Origin: Morinoia aosen
Taxonomy: Eukaryota; Arthropoda; Malacostraca; Amphipoda; Talitridae
Assembly: GCA_030386875.1 (NCBI GenBank)
Contig: CM059562.1
Coordinates: 43,545,757 to 43,609,756, forward strand
Length of the DNA: 64,000 nt
Direction: 5' to 3'
Below the pieces are notes generated by a model. That model was given only the letters and a program-made list of their open reading frames with translations. It had not been told where the DNA came from and made no database searches. Positions within the stretch are counted from its first letter, which is position 1, and every line of letters begins with the position of its first letter. A program made the position numbers and the translations under genes. Positions 12,372 through 24,079 of this stretch are shown here, one piece after another.

Positions 12372-13611
12372 CACTAAGTGGTCAAAAAAATCACGTTGTC
12401 CAGAAATTCATTGGTAACCGATAGGACCGCTTGCAGTTCAGTTGCTTTCATTTTACTTGACAATAAATCTACAAGATTCTGGATTCTCTGCAACTTTATT
12501 TCTTGTCATAATTAAAGCAGCCTGTCTCCCATAGCAGTCAATGACAAAGAAATGGGCAATGAGTTATGGAAGTTCCTCTCAAGCTTATCCCATAAATTTT
12601 CAATGGAGTTCAAATCCGGATAAAGCGTGGCTAGTACATATGCCCAAATGTTCCCTCATTCGCAATTAACCAGACTTGAACATTTTTAGCCCATTGGAAG
12701 CGAGCATTGTCCTCTTGAAAGATCCCGTTGCCATCAGGGATATAAAGCTCGATGGAAGGATAAACGTGGTGAGGATGAACATTCAAATAGCCCTGGGAGT
12801 TCATTTTGACGTCGTAGATTGACGTCCGTGTTCATCCCAGCAAAAACAGTCAAAGCATTACACTGCCTCCAGATGTCTGAACAGTTGGGAGGAAGCAAGA
12901 TGGATCCATGGTTTCATGAGGCTGTCGCCATACCCCAACACATCCATCGTTCTGAAAGAGGGTAAATCTGGACTCGCCTGACCACCCACCTTAAATGCTC
13001 CCAATCCTCAACAGCCTAATCTCAGTGTACTGGTGCTAATAGTAAACGTTTATTGCAATTTGCTGCTGACACTAATGAATTTCTGGTGGGTTTGCATCCC
13101 TCTAAATTTATTTTCTTCAACTATCGCCGCGCCGCCCATTGAGAAATTACTTTTGGTCCTTCACCAGATATGGTAGTTATCATTTGCGTTGATGAACGCC
13201 GATTTTTCTTCATCAATCTAAGAGTGTTCAATAAGAGCGCTTATCTCTGTCATGGAGAAAATTAGACCTTCCACAATTCTCGCTTTCAGCGTGCTATTGT
13301 TTTGCCGTATCGTTCTGATATTTATATCGGTTACTGTACAGATGTCCCGAGTTGATTTTTACTTGGATGAAACCCAATGATGCATCCATTATCGATTGGT
13401 GAACGGGGTTTTCCACAGGCTTTTATATCTCTGACGTAAACGAAAATTTAGAATTTTATAATCGTTCAGAACAGAAATTTGCGATCGATAGACACTTCTG
13501 GAATATTACCAAGTACAGGTTTACAGAAACAAATTAACTCTGGAATAAAATAATGCAAAATATATTGAGTAGGTAAAAAATTAGTGTGCGACATTTTTTG
13601 GCCACTTAGCG
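12372..13611 (-). mobile_element. Tc1/mariner-family DNA transposon, inactive
   Basis: The ends are imperfect terminal inverted repeats: CACTAAGTGGTCAAAAAA at the left, and at the right the complement of CGCTAAGTGGCCAAAAAA. They match at 16 of 18 positions. A TA dinucleotide precedes the left end (12370-12371), and a TG, a decayed TA, follows the right end (12612-13613 on the right flank, at 13612-13613). The 1240-bp length is typical of Tc1-like elements. The interior holds a decayed transposase on the minus strand. The element is clearly old, with many stops and indels. Confidence 0.9.
12500..13330 (-). pseudogene. Tc1-like transposase remnant (DDE), broken
   Basis: Minus-strand translation recovers family landmarks in order. 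The SDESRFTLFQNDG-type block is near 12980-12945, a GGSVM block near 12870, FQEDNAR near 12715-12700 and PDLNSIENLWD near 12620-12590. These correspond to the DD34E catalytic region. The first catalytic Asp is mutated to Gly (GGC at 12976-12978), while the second Asp (12709-12711) and the Glu in IENLW (12599-12601) remain. A TAG at 12631-12633 and a +1 frameshift just after it break the frame before PDLN, and further stops occur upstream. It cannot make active transposase. Confidence 0.88.
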
Positions 13612-13904
13612 TGTTCTTCCTGTATTTTCAATGATCAGAATGTGGGCTTTGAACCAAGTACAATGATATATAAGGTAGATGGCATAAAATTAAACATATG
13701 ACACATGAGCAGGGGTAAAAAATTTTAGATTGAAAATTTGGTAGCTCGAGCTACATCATTCAGTCCTTAAGTGTGGAGATATGCCAACACTTTCCTTCTA
13801 TCACGTTTTCGTTAGTGAATTTCCAAGTTTAGTGAGGCTTTTCGCTGGGTCCCTCCGAGTCCTGATTCTGGCTTCTAAGCAAAATAACCTCTCCAATTTT
13901 TTCA

Positions 13905-14061
13905 GTCAGCTCGGAATCTGCTTGCCATCTGCTTTCTAACTTTACGAAATCTACATTTAGTGTCATGTTTCTATTCACAAATATATAACAAATTTATTTC
14001 AAATAGTCTGTTCGCTGAACTTGCAATTGCAGGGGAATGCAGGAGCTAGTTTGGGGAATAG
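13905..14061 (+). other. Splice-signal cluster with open frame, undecided
   Basis: A strong acceptor-like CTCCAATTTTTTCAG ends near 13904, a second CAG lies at 14030-14032, and an excellent donor ATAG/GTAAGT sits at 14061-14062. One frame is open from 13905 to a TAG at 14047-14049. The last 29 bases form a possible microexon, open in two frames. Either a microexon or chance signals would explain this. No product can be suggested. Confidence 0.2.
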
Positions 14062-14625
14062 GTAAGTCTGAATATCAAGAATTTGCAGACATTTTGAAAA
14101 AAAAAGAGTTTGGTATTAATCAGTAGAATTGAATGAAAACATCGCTTAAATAAAAGTCAATTAATATTCATGAGTGTTTGGATTAAATAAACAAATCTAA
14201 ATGCGTTGTATGTACTAGGATTACGTACTATCATTTACCTAGTACGGTCCAAACGCCACCCTACTCTCCAAATGATCATGAAGAAAAACTACTAGAATAT
14301 ATATATTTACTCTTTAATTCCATAAAATGTAAGTGAGATGAGCAAAAGTTTAGCGATGATCACATAATTGTATCACGCTCAGGCTCCTGATTGGCCCTCT
14401 GTACGAGAGAGCCTGATTGTTCCGCGAAATTTTACGCATTCGATAACGACTTTGAATATTTTGGTATAAAAATCTACGGCAGCATGCACAATTCAAAAAG
14501 AATGCTAAAGTGCTTATGAAATATTTAAGATGCTACTGAAGAAAAAGCTTTGGTGGGTGTCAATATTCATGATCACGAACATGAACCAATAAACTTTTAA
14601 TAGATATTTTACTTTAAAGGTCTGG

Positions 14626-14850
14626 ATGCTGCAATACTCGTTATGTTATCAATGGTTCTTTCGCTGCAATACTTCGTCAAGAGCAGCTATACTACAGCAC
14701 ACGCTGTGCACGCTAATGGTTCACACGCTGCAACACCCGGTCAACATCACCCACTGCAACACGCAGCGTGTGTTGCAGCGGCCACTGCAACACACGCAGT
14801 GCCCACCGCCGGTCCACACCCTCGTTGTATACGCAGCCATCGCCCTTCAG
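14626..14850. repeat. Degenerate GCTGCAACAC-type repeat cluster
   Basis: About 225 bases built from imperfect copies of GCTGCAATAC/CACTGCAACAC words and of AATGGTTC...CGCTGCAA...GTCAA blocks. G+C content is high against A+T-rich flanks. Two overlapping frames stay open for 75 codons each, because the repeat lacks stops. A small near-perfect hairpin (GCAACACGC/GTGTGTTGC) lies at about 14756-14776. Composition resembles the 61-kb cluster. Confidence 0.5.
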
Positions 14851-15303
14851 TGAAACCTGACGCCAGCTAATTCATGATTGATTAATAAGGCGTTACACCG
14901 CCACCTTTCAATGGCCCACAAAGGCGAGAGGGCTGGCATGTATCAAAACGCCAATGATGTTGTCATAACATCAACAAAGCCTTTTGTGAAGCTTGTAACT
15001 CCACTCTTTAGAGGGAGGGGCGAGAGAGAGACCTGATGCAGTGGCTAGTTAGAGATATTCCAAAGACATAAGACTTTTTTCAAGCTGAGAATGAATTTGA
15101 AAGATATTCAATGCACTGCATTGGACAGAAATGAGTACAAAGACAATGTACGCGCTAAACATTATAGCAAGCGTACAGAGTAACATTTGCTTACTTAGTA
15201 CAAACCCCAGCATGTAAATCTGAGTCAAGGTTAATGTTTAATAGACAATAATCTGAAAGATTGTCAGGTTATGATCTGTTCGATTTCTTTCTCTTGTGTT
15301 TAG

Positions 15304-15361
15304 AATTACGAATCATTTAGTGACCGACGTCTCTAAAGGTATTATCAAGTAAATGCTGCAG
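15304..15361 (+). other. Candidate non-coding exon
   Basis: The strong pyrimidine tract and acceptor TTTCTTTCTCTTGTGTTTAG is followed, 58 bases later, by the good donor CAG/GTAAGA. All three frames contain stops, so if it is spliced it would be an untranslated or long non-coding RNA exon. Alternatively it is a chance pairing. An internal AAAG/GTATTA could end a 35-nt coding version. Confidence 0.3.
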
Positions 15362-16890
15362 GTAAGACAGTTGATGACCAGGCATCCATGTGGCAGAGAA
15401 AAGAACAAAATTAAAGTATGTGACATAATTCGTGTGAAATAAATTCAACAAAAAGCAAGGTTATGAAAAAATAAAGGCAATTTTGTAATCGATTGGCAGC
15501 AAAACTTCTGCTTGAAGCACATCGCTGATGAGTAAAACCCCGGCTTGCTTTCCTTCACTAAACCTGCATAAGCTAGGATGCTGTTCACTTCTTTATTGAA
15601 CAATCACGTGGCTTCATAGCAACTCAACCCAGTTCCTAAATTCTGGTGTACCATTGGATATACTTCTACCTTGTGGGTTAGATTTTACCTCGAACTTGAA
15701 ACACATTATAATACACTCAGTTTGAAGTGCTCGTGAAACTCAACTAATAATTTCTCAGACCGCACTTTTGCTGCCACACTCCTGAACACTCTCAACAGTT
15801 TAATTTTAGCCTTAAACCTTCACGATAATTTTTTTAAGAAACATCGCGGCGTTACATGAACTAAGAAATTCCCCAGTCGAAGCCGACGTAAAATTTTAGG
15901 ATATACACAGAGGCATGAAGATCCAGGAGGGAAGCAACACAAAGCACAAGAGAAGGTAGCTTATTCAAAAAAGTTACTAAATGTCCTTGTCTGTCAGGCT
16001 GCTTTTCTATTGCCATTGGCATCCACGTTGCAGAAATAGGCTCAAAAAAATTCCCACAGAACTGGATTATGGTTCGCCTCTTTTGTGTCTCTTGACAGTC
16101 GTGGCACTCGTGAATGCAAAATATCATTGACGGCGATTGTAAGAGGACAGCTGGAGATATGCAACTCCCGCGAGCACAAACAACTTCAAATACCGAGTTA
16201 TGAAATACGAAACCTTGCCTAGTATAGCATAAGAAAATTTGGAATGGATACGTGAGTCAGACGCCCGAATGAGCATTAAGGTATTCTAGCTCCGTCAATC
16301 ATTCCAGTGATGTAAACCTAGTGCTCGACAAGGCATGCCTACAAACAGAATAGCTCAAAATCATAGCTGCTCTGATTATTTTTTAAGCAAGCAATTCTGC
16401 CTAGACTTTCTGAATTGTATTGAGGTAATATACTGGCGTGAACAACCGACACAATAAATTGAAGCAGGTCGTCTCACGTTAGGAGTGTGCTTTATATCTG
16501 AGTTTTATTGTGAATTGCTCGCTAACTTGCAGTAAAATTTTTTAATTGAATGCCATTTTACAAAGTTATTTCATTCATCAAGCGTTCAACCACGCCTCCA
16601 GTGTAAACGAATTTTACTATTTAGTATTTCATGACGATATTTAAACAATGTAAAAAAATCAAACAACGATGCAGTGGCGTCCCACTCCTCAGTACATTGA
16701 GCGTAGCCGTCTGTGTTCAGATAAATATATAAAATCGAACGACTTTGTAGGACTAACTATGGCATTGCGAGACCTCGTTTCTTTTTTAATACTCTAATAA
16801 AATAATTTTGAATTTTCAATCACCAATAAATTTGCACAATGGAATTACCATAGTTTTCAGAAGCCTCATATATTCACGGGCTGTTTTCAG

Positions 16891-16967
16891 GTTATGAATT
16901 GCTCATCGATAACACGAGTCTAGAACAACGTGCTGAACAATGGAAAATTTCATCACTTTATAGATGA
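16891..16967 (+). CDS. Candidate terminal exon, unknown protein
   Basis: An acceptor-like CGGGCTGTTTTCAG ends at 16890. One of three frames stays open, reading YELLIDNTSLEQRAEQWKIS and a few more residues to a TGA at 16965-16967. Two bases complete an upstream codon. The residues look like a charged helical C-terminus. The segment is too short to identify. Confidence 0.3.
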
Positions 16968-17617
16968 AAAGATGTTTGCCCTCCGAATTCATGCATAGAA
17001 CCGATACGCTTCATACTTGTAACATTCTCGCGCTGCTTGTGTATCTCTCACGCTGTTCGTTGCTATCTCTCTTGTTATTTGTCTATTTCACGCAACTTCC
17101 TGCAAAAAATTACTGGGGAGGCTTTTCAACTCAGTATTGAAATTTTCCATGTAAGAAAAAAGAAAGAAGAAACGTCTTCTATGACATAGAGTGATGTGGG
17201 CATTTTAAACTCAACAAAAAGAATGCGCCGTTGTATTGTCACATATCAATAATTATACTGTGCCATTAACTACCGGCTAGCTAAAAGAATATTTCTGAAT
17301 CGAACAGAGGAAGTGAACCATGAGTGGAAATTTTTTTAGAGGCAGGCACATACGGCTGTAATAATTTTGATAATATTAGTCCACTTGACACTGAAAAAAA
17401 TTGGGTTCAGATTTTAAACACTGATTACCACACAGAAAATAAATTGTATCTTTTTATGGTATTTTATACATTTTAAGCAGAAATTTTGAGTCAGAAGAAT
17501 ATAAGCACGCTCAAAAAATGTTTAAAATCCAATTAACAATTCATTTACTCGAAAAAACAGATCATCACGATTTAGAAAAATGAATCAAGAAGAATTCGAA
17601 CGGAGGCATAGAGAACA

Positions 17618-17834
17618 ATGGGGATATTATTTGCCAATAAATTAGGACAATTTCACTACACTCGATTTGTTCGGATGGAAACTGTCAAGGCTCATGAAAG
17701 CGTAATCTTAAAGCCCATATTCAAGCGCAATACTCTTCATACGACTCGTGAATCGCGGCTAGAACGATATCTATGCGACCAGGGGCTACGAGAAAATGAA
17801 GGATCAACAATGAGATGTAAAATGATATTGGTTG
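17618..17834 (+). CDS. Candidate first coding exon, unknown protein
   Basis: ATG in good context (ACAATGG, with A at -3 and G at +4) opens 72 codons that end at a donor-like GGTTG/GTAAGC. Unspliced, the frame stops at 17879-17881. The peptide is basic, includes KAHESVILKPIFKRN and RESRLERYLCDQGLRENEGS, and has no signal peptide. A separate 17-codon ORF (ATG 17580) overlaps its start in another frame. No family is recognised. Confidence 0.3.
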
Positions 17835-18023
17835 GTAAGCTGTTGATAATTACGAATGAGCTCGTGCTTAGTTTTAGTTAGAGACGATGCAGTAAGTGAG
17901 TAATGACTCAATAAAGCGCTGGTTGTATCTTCGTATTGCCATTCAGTGACGGTGGCAACAAGACACTAAAGTGAAGTACAAGAGATAAGTGTACGCCCCA
18001 CAAGTCTCACATGTCTCGCGCTG

Positions 18024-18038
18024 GCGCAAGTCATGCGC
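18024..18038. promoter_or_regulatory. GCGCA/TGCGC inverted repeat (NRF1-like)
   Basis: A perfect inverted repeat GCGCA-AGTCA-TGCGC sits in a CpG-rich patch 150-170 bases upstream of the ATG at 18192. NRF1/Ewg sites have TGCGCA half-sites, usually directly abutting. The 5-bp spacer here is unusual, so this is only a possible promoter element. Confidence 0.2.
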
Positions 18039-18191
18039 AGTGCTGCACGCATAATTGCAAAATCAGGTGGTTTGTCAGAATGAGGACTCTAACCCAAGTT
18101 GGGAACGACTACTTTTAAAGGACACGCGATGGCCACGCACGCTGCAGAGTGAAGTCGACATAACGAAGCGAGAGAAGACGAGGGTTCATTA

Positions 18192-18384
18192 ATGAGCGTT
18201 GCGCGGCAGCAGGATTGCACACCGGCCCAATTTGGCGAGGACGGCACTAATCCTTCCGTTGCTCGGGGAGTTGCTTTCATGTTGCACGAGCAGCCCTTCT
18301 GTCGGGACGTGCAGTCTCCTCCTTCCCTCAGCTCTGGCACCATCACCCTACTATTGACGCCTCACCTGATCTCCTTGTTGCTCA
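18192..18384 (+). CDS. Candidate first coding exon, unknown protein
   Basis: ATG with A at -3 opens 64 codons with G+C-rich third positions and many G-starting codons, unlike the flanking DNA. The frame meets a strong donor, CTCA/GTAAGTA, at 18384-18385. The peptide includes CTPAQFGEDGTNPSVARG and a hydrophobic end, ITLLLTPHLISLLL. The G+C-rich leader at 18000-18190 could be a promoter and 5' UTR. The opposite strand is also open for 85 codons, a warning that base composition alone may explain the openness. Confidence 0.38.
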
Positions 18385-19261
18385 GTAAGTACCACGCATG
18401 GAAACACGACCATAACGCTCAATTACGCGAGGTTATTGTGATATTGAGTCGTAATACTGATGTAAGTTTAAGCTCTCTTCCGAAGATTTTTTTAATGAAT
18501 TTTCTAAAAAGCACAAGTAATCACCGGGCAATAAGAAAATAAGACTAATGTTATGTACTTATAGAGCAGGACGTCTTAGGAATTATATGCTAACAACTAC
18601 TTTCATTATCCTACGCTTACAATAGATTTTATAATAGTTCGCATAGTTTAGTCACGCGGAAGATTCACAAGTATCGCAGTGACGGAGTAGCTAATGTTGA
18701 CGCAACGAACACATAGGAAATAATGCTGGTGCACATCCAACTCAAACAGCGGCCTGAAAGCAGAGAGGTTGTATGAGCTAACGATGCATGGCGATGTTCT
18801 CAGGGAGACGCAGGTCGTCTCACAGTTTCGCACTGTTCCGCCCAAATCAATTTGAGGAGGCCATTGTTATAGGTTTCTGCTGAAATCATCATCCGGAGGC
18901 CGAGGCTTCACGCTTGTTACCACTCAAGTTTTTTCTCACCTGGGAAAGTCAGTCAAGATACACAGAATTGCCTGACAGAGCCGTTGAACTTGACTCTGCA
19001 AAAGGCGCGAAGAACTTGTTCGTGAAAAACAAAAATAACTGGCGAGTTTAATAATGGAACGTTTTTCAAAGAATTAAGCTTAAAATTATGTAAATAATTC
19101 AGAGCTTTGGAAAGTTGGAGCAGTAAATACTTGCATGAAAGTTACCAAATAAATAATATATATTAGCAGACCGCTATCTTTTGCTCGCAATCATCCAGGG
19201 TCGTCGATTCAAAACCACATAAGGTTTTAAATTTTTACTTTCTGCACCAACAAATTTAAAC

Positions 19262-20060
19262 AAAAAAAAAACACGTAGAGTTCCAACAACCAAAAAATTT
19301 GAGCCAGTTTTTTGGTATCGTTGCAGCGCTAATTTGATGGAAAACACTCATTGTTAGGGTGTCTCGGTGGTGGTCTCGCTGTTACGGCGAGCAGCACACC
19401 AGTCACGAACCGCGATGCGCCGCACATAAACGCAGTAACAAGCAGACAAAAAGGATGCTTCTCAATGGACCATCCTTTGAAAGGGTTGGCAGTACCTCAA
19501 GGTGTGAGTCTGCCCAGGCGTAAGAAGCTCTGAACGTCTCCGTAGCACGGCAGTCCATTGGTATTCTTTGCAATGGTATGGAAATTTCACGCCTACAGAT
19601 CGATTCTGCGGTCGTTTAGCAGTAAGGAGCGTAGCCAAGAGGTGGCCGTAGCGCAATGGCTCACACGAGCACGAAGAGCAAGGCGACTCTCATCGAGTGG
19701 TGTGAAGGTTTGCTGGCCTTTGAGCAAATGTTGCCAGTAAAAAAGAGCTCACCTTCCAATGACCGTACGTTTGGGTTTTGCCACCGTTAAATCTCACCAG
19801 ATAAGAAGCAATGGTGTACCGGTAAATTGTTTCGCGTGCGCAGGAAGCCATGCCAGACAACTCCCAACATTTCATCAGGAATGTTTGCCGGAGTTAATAC
19901 TACTGCAAGTTCCAAAAATATAATAGAACATATTCCTAACATAATACAAATTCGAATTATTAATTATGCTAGATCAATGATTACGATGATTAATAATTAA
20001 AGGCGATTTATGATTTACGAGGCGTGCTGAAAGTAATAAATAGTTGTGAAATTTAGTAAA
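19262..20060. other. G+C-richer patch without gene call
   Basis: It begins with a short A-run near 19262-19271 and then holds several overlapping 60-codon frames on both strands. A stretch around 19643-19700 superficially resembles a tRNA A-box, but no B-box follows. I see no gene that I can support. Confidence 0.35.
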
Positions 20061-20379
20061 TGATACAACTTATTCTCAAATTCAGATTACAAACAGGTTC
20101 AGATCAACTTTTTAATGATCTATTTAAACATAGCGAATGTAATGGAGCAGACATCAAATTAAATTATAAAACTGGCAAACATCTTTGTATAAGGACGGAT
20201 GCATCTCAAAAATGCGCATCTTTCGGTCGTGTTCGTGTGTCCAACTCCATTTAGAACTGCGCAGGAGTTTGAACAGTCTAATTTAGCATTGTTAGAGGCG
20301 GCCGCAACAAGAATCTCATTCTTAGGAGACGTGTGACTGAATTGTTAAATGAGAATTTGCAGGCTCGTTAGCACCGCTC

Positions 20380-20570
20380 GAGGCGCCCATACTAAGGAGG
20401 CGAGATAGCGCCGCCGGTCGGCCGCCGCAGCGCACAATCGGCCGTAACTCGCACCGCTGACGCAGCAGCCGACACAAACAGCGCTGTGCATGCAAGCACT
20501 CCAGTGGCCCCGCTCTTCTCGCCGCTCCTGAGGACACGTCACAACCACACACTGCACACCACTGCACAGG
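20380..20570. other. CpG-rich island-like patch
   Basis: About 190 bases dense in CpG (CGCCGCCGG, GGCCGCCGCAGCGC) inside A+T-rich DNA. Two minus-strand frames stay open for 70-80 codons. It could be a promoter-associated island or an exon of a G+C-rich gene. Nothing recognisable is encoded. Confidence 0.35.
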
Positions 20571-21935
20571 TAGGAATGAAGCTCATCAGCTAGGGATTTT
20601 TTTTAACTGCCGTACTAATCTGATTTGAACATCTCTCTGAATTCAAAAGGCCGAGTGATGCTGTTAATAGCAGAATCGTACCATTTATAACCATGCTTAC
20701 ATTCATGACACCGATCCAGCTCTAATGGGGAGCGAAGTTTGTACATGAAACATTATTTTCCACTGAAAGTGGCAGAAACTCGTCTCTTAATAAATAAATG
20801 ACACGAAAAACAAAACTGCAATTTTTATTTAAAGTAGTTGTAAACTAATTGGTGCGCTTGTTTGTCTGAATGCAGTTCTTTTTCCGCAAGTACACAAAAG
20901 TTGAGATGTCACTCAACTTCAAAGACTACGTGAAACATTAGTGTAGGACTTTTTCAAAGCGCTGGCAGCTAAGTAATTCAGGAGTTGGGGTCTAGTCAAA
21001 ATGTCAGTCGCCAATATTTTCAGCATCGGTATTTAACAATTCATAGAGCGTCGCACGAAGACAAAACCCACTGAGATCTCCGCCCCCACCAATCTCTCCA
21101 GTTGACTCGCACCGATTATAATTACACGCAATTACAAAGTAACTTATAACCTAAACAATGGATGTACGGCCATCCGAGAGGACGCGGTGAGGAGACTGCT
21201 AAGGCACGCATTATGCGAGGTAGGCGCTCGTTTCTGAGGAGACTCAGCGATCACTGGCCGCGTAATCATGCGACGAGCTTTGCTCGTTAACTTTGATCAC
21301 TCGCTCTTGGAATTACAAGAAGCTACCATGACGCGAAGCTGAGCATAGAAGGCATACGAACTCGATCAGAGCGCCCACGACAACAATGAAAAATATTAAG
21401 TATTAAACTAGAAGTACGGCTAATCTAGGACGACTGCCACCTCACTCCAGGGTGCAGCAACAGAATTGCTGAATAACCCCAGCATAAAAGAGGCCGTTTC
21501 CTTTACTGTTTATATTTTGACCACCAGAAAAGGATCGTAAATTTACCCGATAAAATGTGAGAAATTATTGGAGCACACACATGATTCGAAGTATTCTTCT
21601 TCCTGTAAGTAAATTTAGAGTATTTATTTACGCCCATAGCTTTACGAGTTATTAAACTTTCTACTCGAAGGATAATTACACAATTTTTCAACATTTACAC
21701 AGCATGTAATGCTTCACAATCAGTCTTACGAGTGATTAATCTACTCAGAACCCATAGTAATGATAAAATGAACTATTAACTTAGCCCAGGTTGAGGCAAG
21801 GATTTTTTAACATTGAACGGATGATTGGAAGCTACACAAGCGTGTTGCGCCAATTAGTTTGAACTGCATTTACAAGCATATTTCTCGTTTTTGAGTGTTT
21901 CCTTTGTTTCTCAATGGCTTATCATCTTTCATTAG

Positions 21936-22035
21936 AACGGAAGCCGTCGCTGACTACGAGCCTGATAATTCAAGTCTCTTTGATATTATAAGTCAGAGAC
22001 TTGAGGCTTTTGAGCCTGCATGCGAACGCAGGCAG
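21936..22035 (+). CDS. Candidate 100-nt internal exon, unknown protein
   Basis: This is among the best coding-like exon candidates. A pyrimidine-rich tract (TTTCCTTTGTTTCTC, then CATCTTTCATTAG) ends at 21935, and CAG/GTACGA follows at 22035-22036. Only one of three frames is open. It reads 33 residues in two overlapping parts: TEAVADYEPDNSSLF, then DIISQRLEAFEPACERRQ. Codons start with G unusually often (about 13 of 33), the RNY pattern of real coding DNA. One base completes an upstream codon and the exon ends on a codon boundary. Acidic, helical and probably cytosolic. I could not place it in a family. Confidence 0.45.
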
Positions 22036-22039
22036 GTAC

Positions 22040-24070
22040 GAAGGCCAGATAAAATTAGGTTGAAACAAGAACACCAGCAATTGACTACTTGCACACAACA
22101 ATCCTGTAGCACCGCTCATCTCACCACCCTCGTACTCCTCCAAACATCTTTAAAGTGTTCACAATATTTTTTTGGAATCATATATAAACAAAGAATGATT
22201 ACGAAAATTCAAATTGATCAAGCTATTGAAAACTCTTTTTCCCACTTTCAATAAAAAACAAAGCTACGCTTCATTTATAACCCAAAATTTTTTGCGATAT
22301 TTATTTTCGATTCAGTACCCAATTTTTCTTCGTTCCTCCATTTACAGAGAAACACAACGTCCAACGCTCGAACTACTCCACCACAATGTAGTCTTGATAT
22401 AAATTTTCCTCAAAAGCCGATATGAATGCTAAATAATGCGTTCGGTAACAATAAAGTAGCACGTAGAAGCATTTCTTGTGAGCACAGGTGTGTAAAAACC
22501 TCAGCTCAGATAGAAAATTGTGTTCCATGACCTGAGTTGTACTCATTAGCCCAGGTTGTCCTCAACTGAGTTGTCCTCAAAATACTTCAAAGTTTTTCTA
22601 AAGAAAAAAAGAGTGTAGAAATTCTTTTGAATGATGCGTTTGGTGAGAGGCACTTTGGCCTTAAATTCAAATCTGCTCTTTCAAATCAACGCCAACGCTA
22701 CGCATTCGCAGAAGTAACGGTTATAACCGTAATGTAATTACCATCCATAGTGACATGTCCTAAGAAAAATGAACTCATAGCCAATAATTGAAATTTTCAT
22801 AAGAACGACATCGCTTTACCGCTATCCAATATCCATCATTTGTTCCAGACACGGTTTGCACATCGCAGGAGGAATGTAAAGCCACACCACAAAATGCATC
22901 ATTGCAAAAGAAAACAAGCTGCACAGTAAATCAACTAACGAGAAATGTGTGGAAAAGGTAATAGCAGAAAAATTGCAGATCATTAGTAAACTGGAATTGA
23001 GGACTGTTTTTAGCGACAAACACGGCCCTCATGCCATACACGGCACGGTAGAGATTCCTTGGTAGCAGTTTGACGAGACAACCGTGCAGAATCGCTTTAA
23101 GGAGTCATCACACGGCACTCAGTAGCGTACGGCATTCTAAATAAACGCTGAAAATCCACACCGAGTTTTTATAAAAATAAAATTATACATTTAGGCTTAC
23201 TCTTATATGTACTTAACAATACACACGAGTCCATACAGCCATTATTCTCTAAATAGATAGGTACCGAATCTACACAGCCATTGTCAATTGAATAGACTAT
23301 AAGCTAGCCCAGGCACAGAAATTAAGATCTAATCAAACATAGTAAGAGACTATTTCAAACAAATCAGTACCCGAATATCTCTACAAAACCGCAAAAAATA
23401 AGTTACTACTGTAACAAATCAACAAAATTTTATCCAAGATCTAAAATGTAACTTAGACACTGAAGAGCATACCGAAAAAGCATTTTTAAAACTACTCATT
23501 TTTTCTGACCAATGCGAGGCAAACGCTTTACTTCACGGAATTGGTCTAATACGTTATTCTATGTTAACACAACGCACGCAATTTCCTCAACTCTAAAGTT
23601 AAAATGTGAGGGAGATAGCAAAAAGGAACCAAAAGTCTTCTACACAAAAACTACATCAATGCGGTAAAGGGAGTTTCTCCGGCTAGTTATTTTACCGAAT
23701 TCAACCTAGGGAGTAGCATTTGGCCGCTGGGAATGCACTGTCGCTTAATGTTCACTCAACACCGCAGCAACACACTACAAAAGTACGAATTAAGAATTGT
23801 CTGTCCTAGACATTCATGAGAATTAAGGGACTACGGATAGCAGTCACGCTGCTCTGGACTCTACATACAATACTCGTACTGATGAATCAAATTGAATACG
23901 TATAGATTTACAAGATATATTTTGAATACTAATCTTCATAAATGAACGAATGTAATTACATATACGCGTACCCTTTACCCTATTCAGAAATACATTCAAG
24001 TCCTGATTTTTTTCTACTACTCTCACCCGCCTATCTCGAACCAATTTCGGTGCAGAGTCACTTTATGGCA
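22040..24070. other. Gene-free stretch
   Basis: Mostly A+T-rich DNA with no transposon ends, RNA genes or exons I can support. A minus-strand frame at 23844-24044, directly downstream of the 24080-24340 ORF, has protein-like texture (VVEKNQDLNVFLNRVKGTR) and could be a broken continuation of it. Confidence 0.35.
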
Positions 24071-24079
24071 TTTTATCTT

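Noticed and set aside
14626..14870. Two overlapping 75-codon plus-strand ORFs
   Set aside because: Both cover the same degenerate repeat in different frames, so neither is favoured.
15861..16127. 88-codon minus-strand ORF starting with ATG
   Set aside because: Looks moderately protein-like but has no supporting splice, promoter or family signal. Such lengths are expected by chance.
19640..19740. tRNA-like or tRNA-derived SINE (GTAGCGCAATGG resembles an A-box)
   Set aside because: No B-box with GGTTCGAAT-type sequence at the right distance, no cloverleaf and no A-rich tail.
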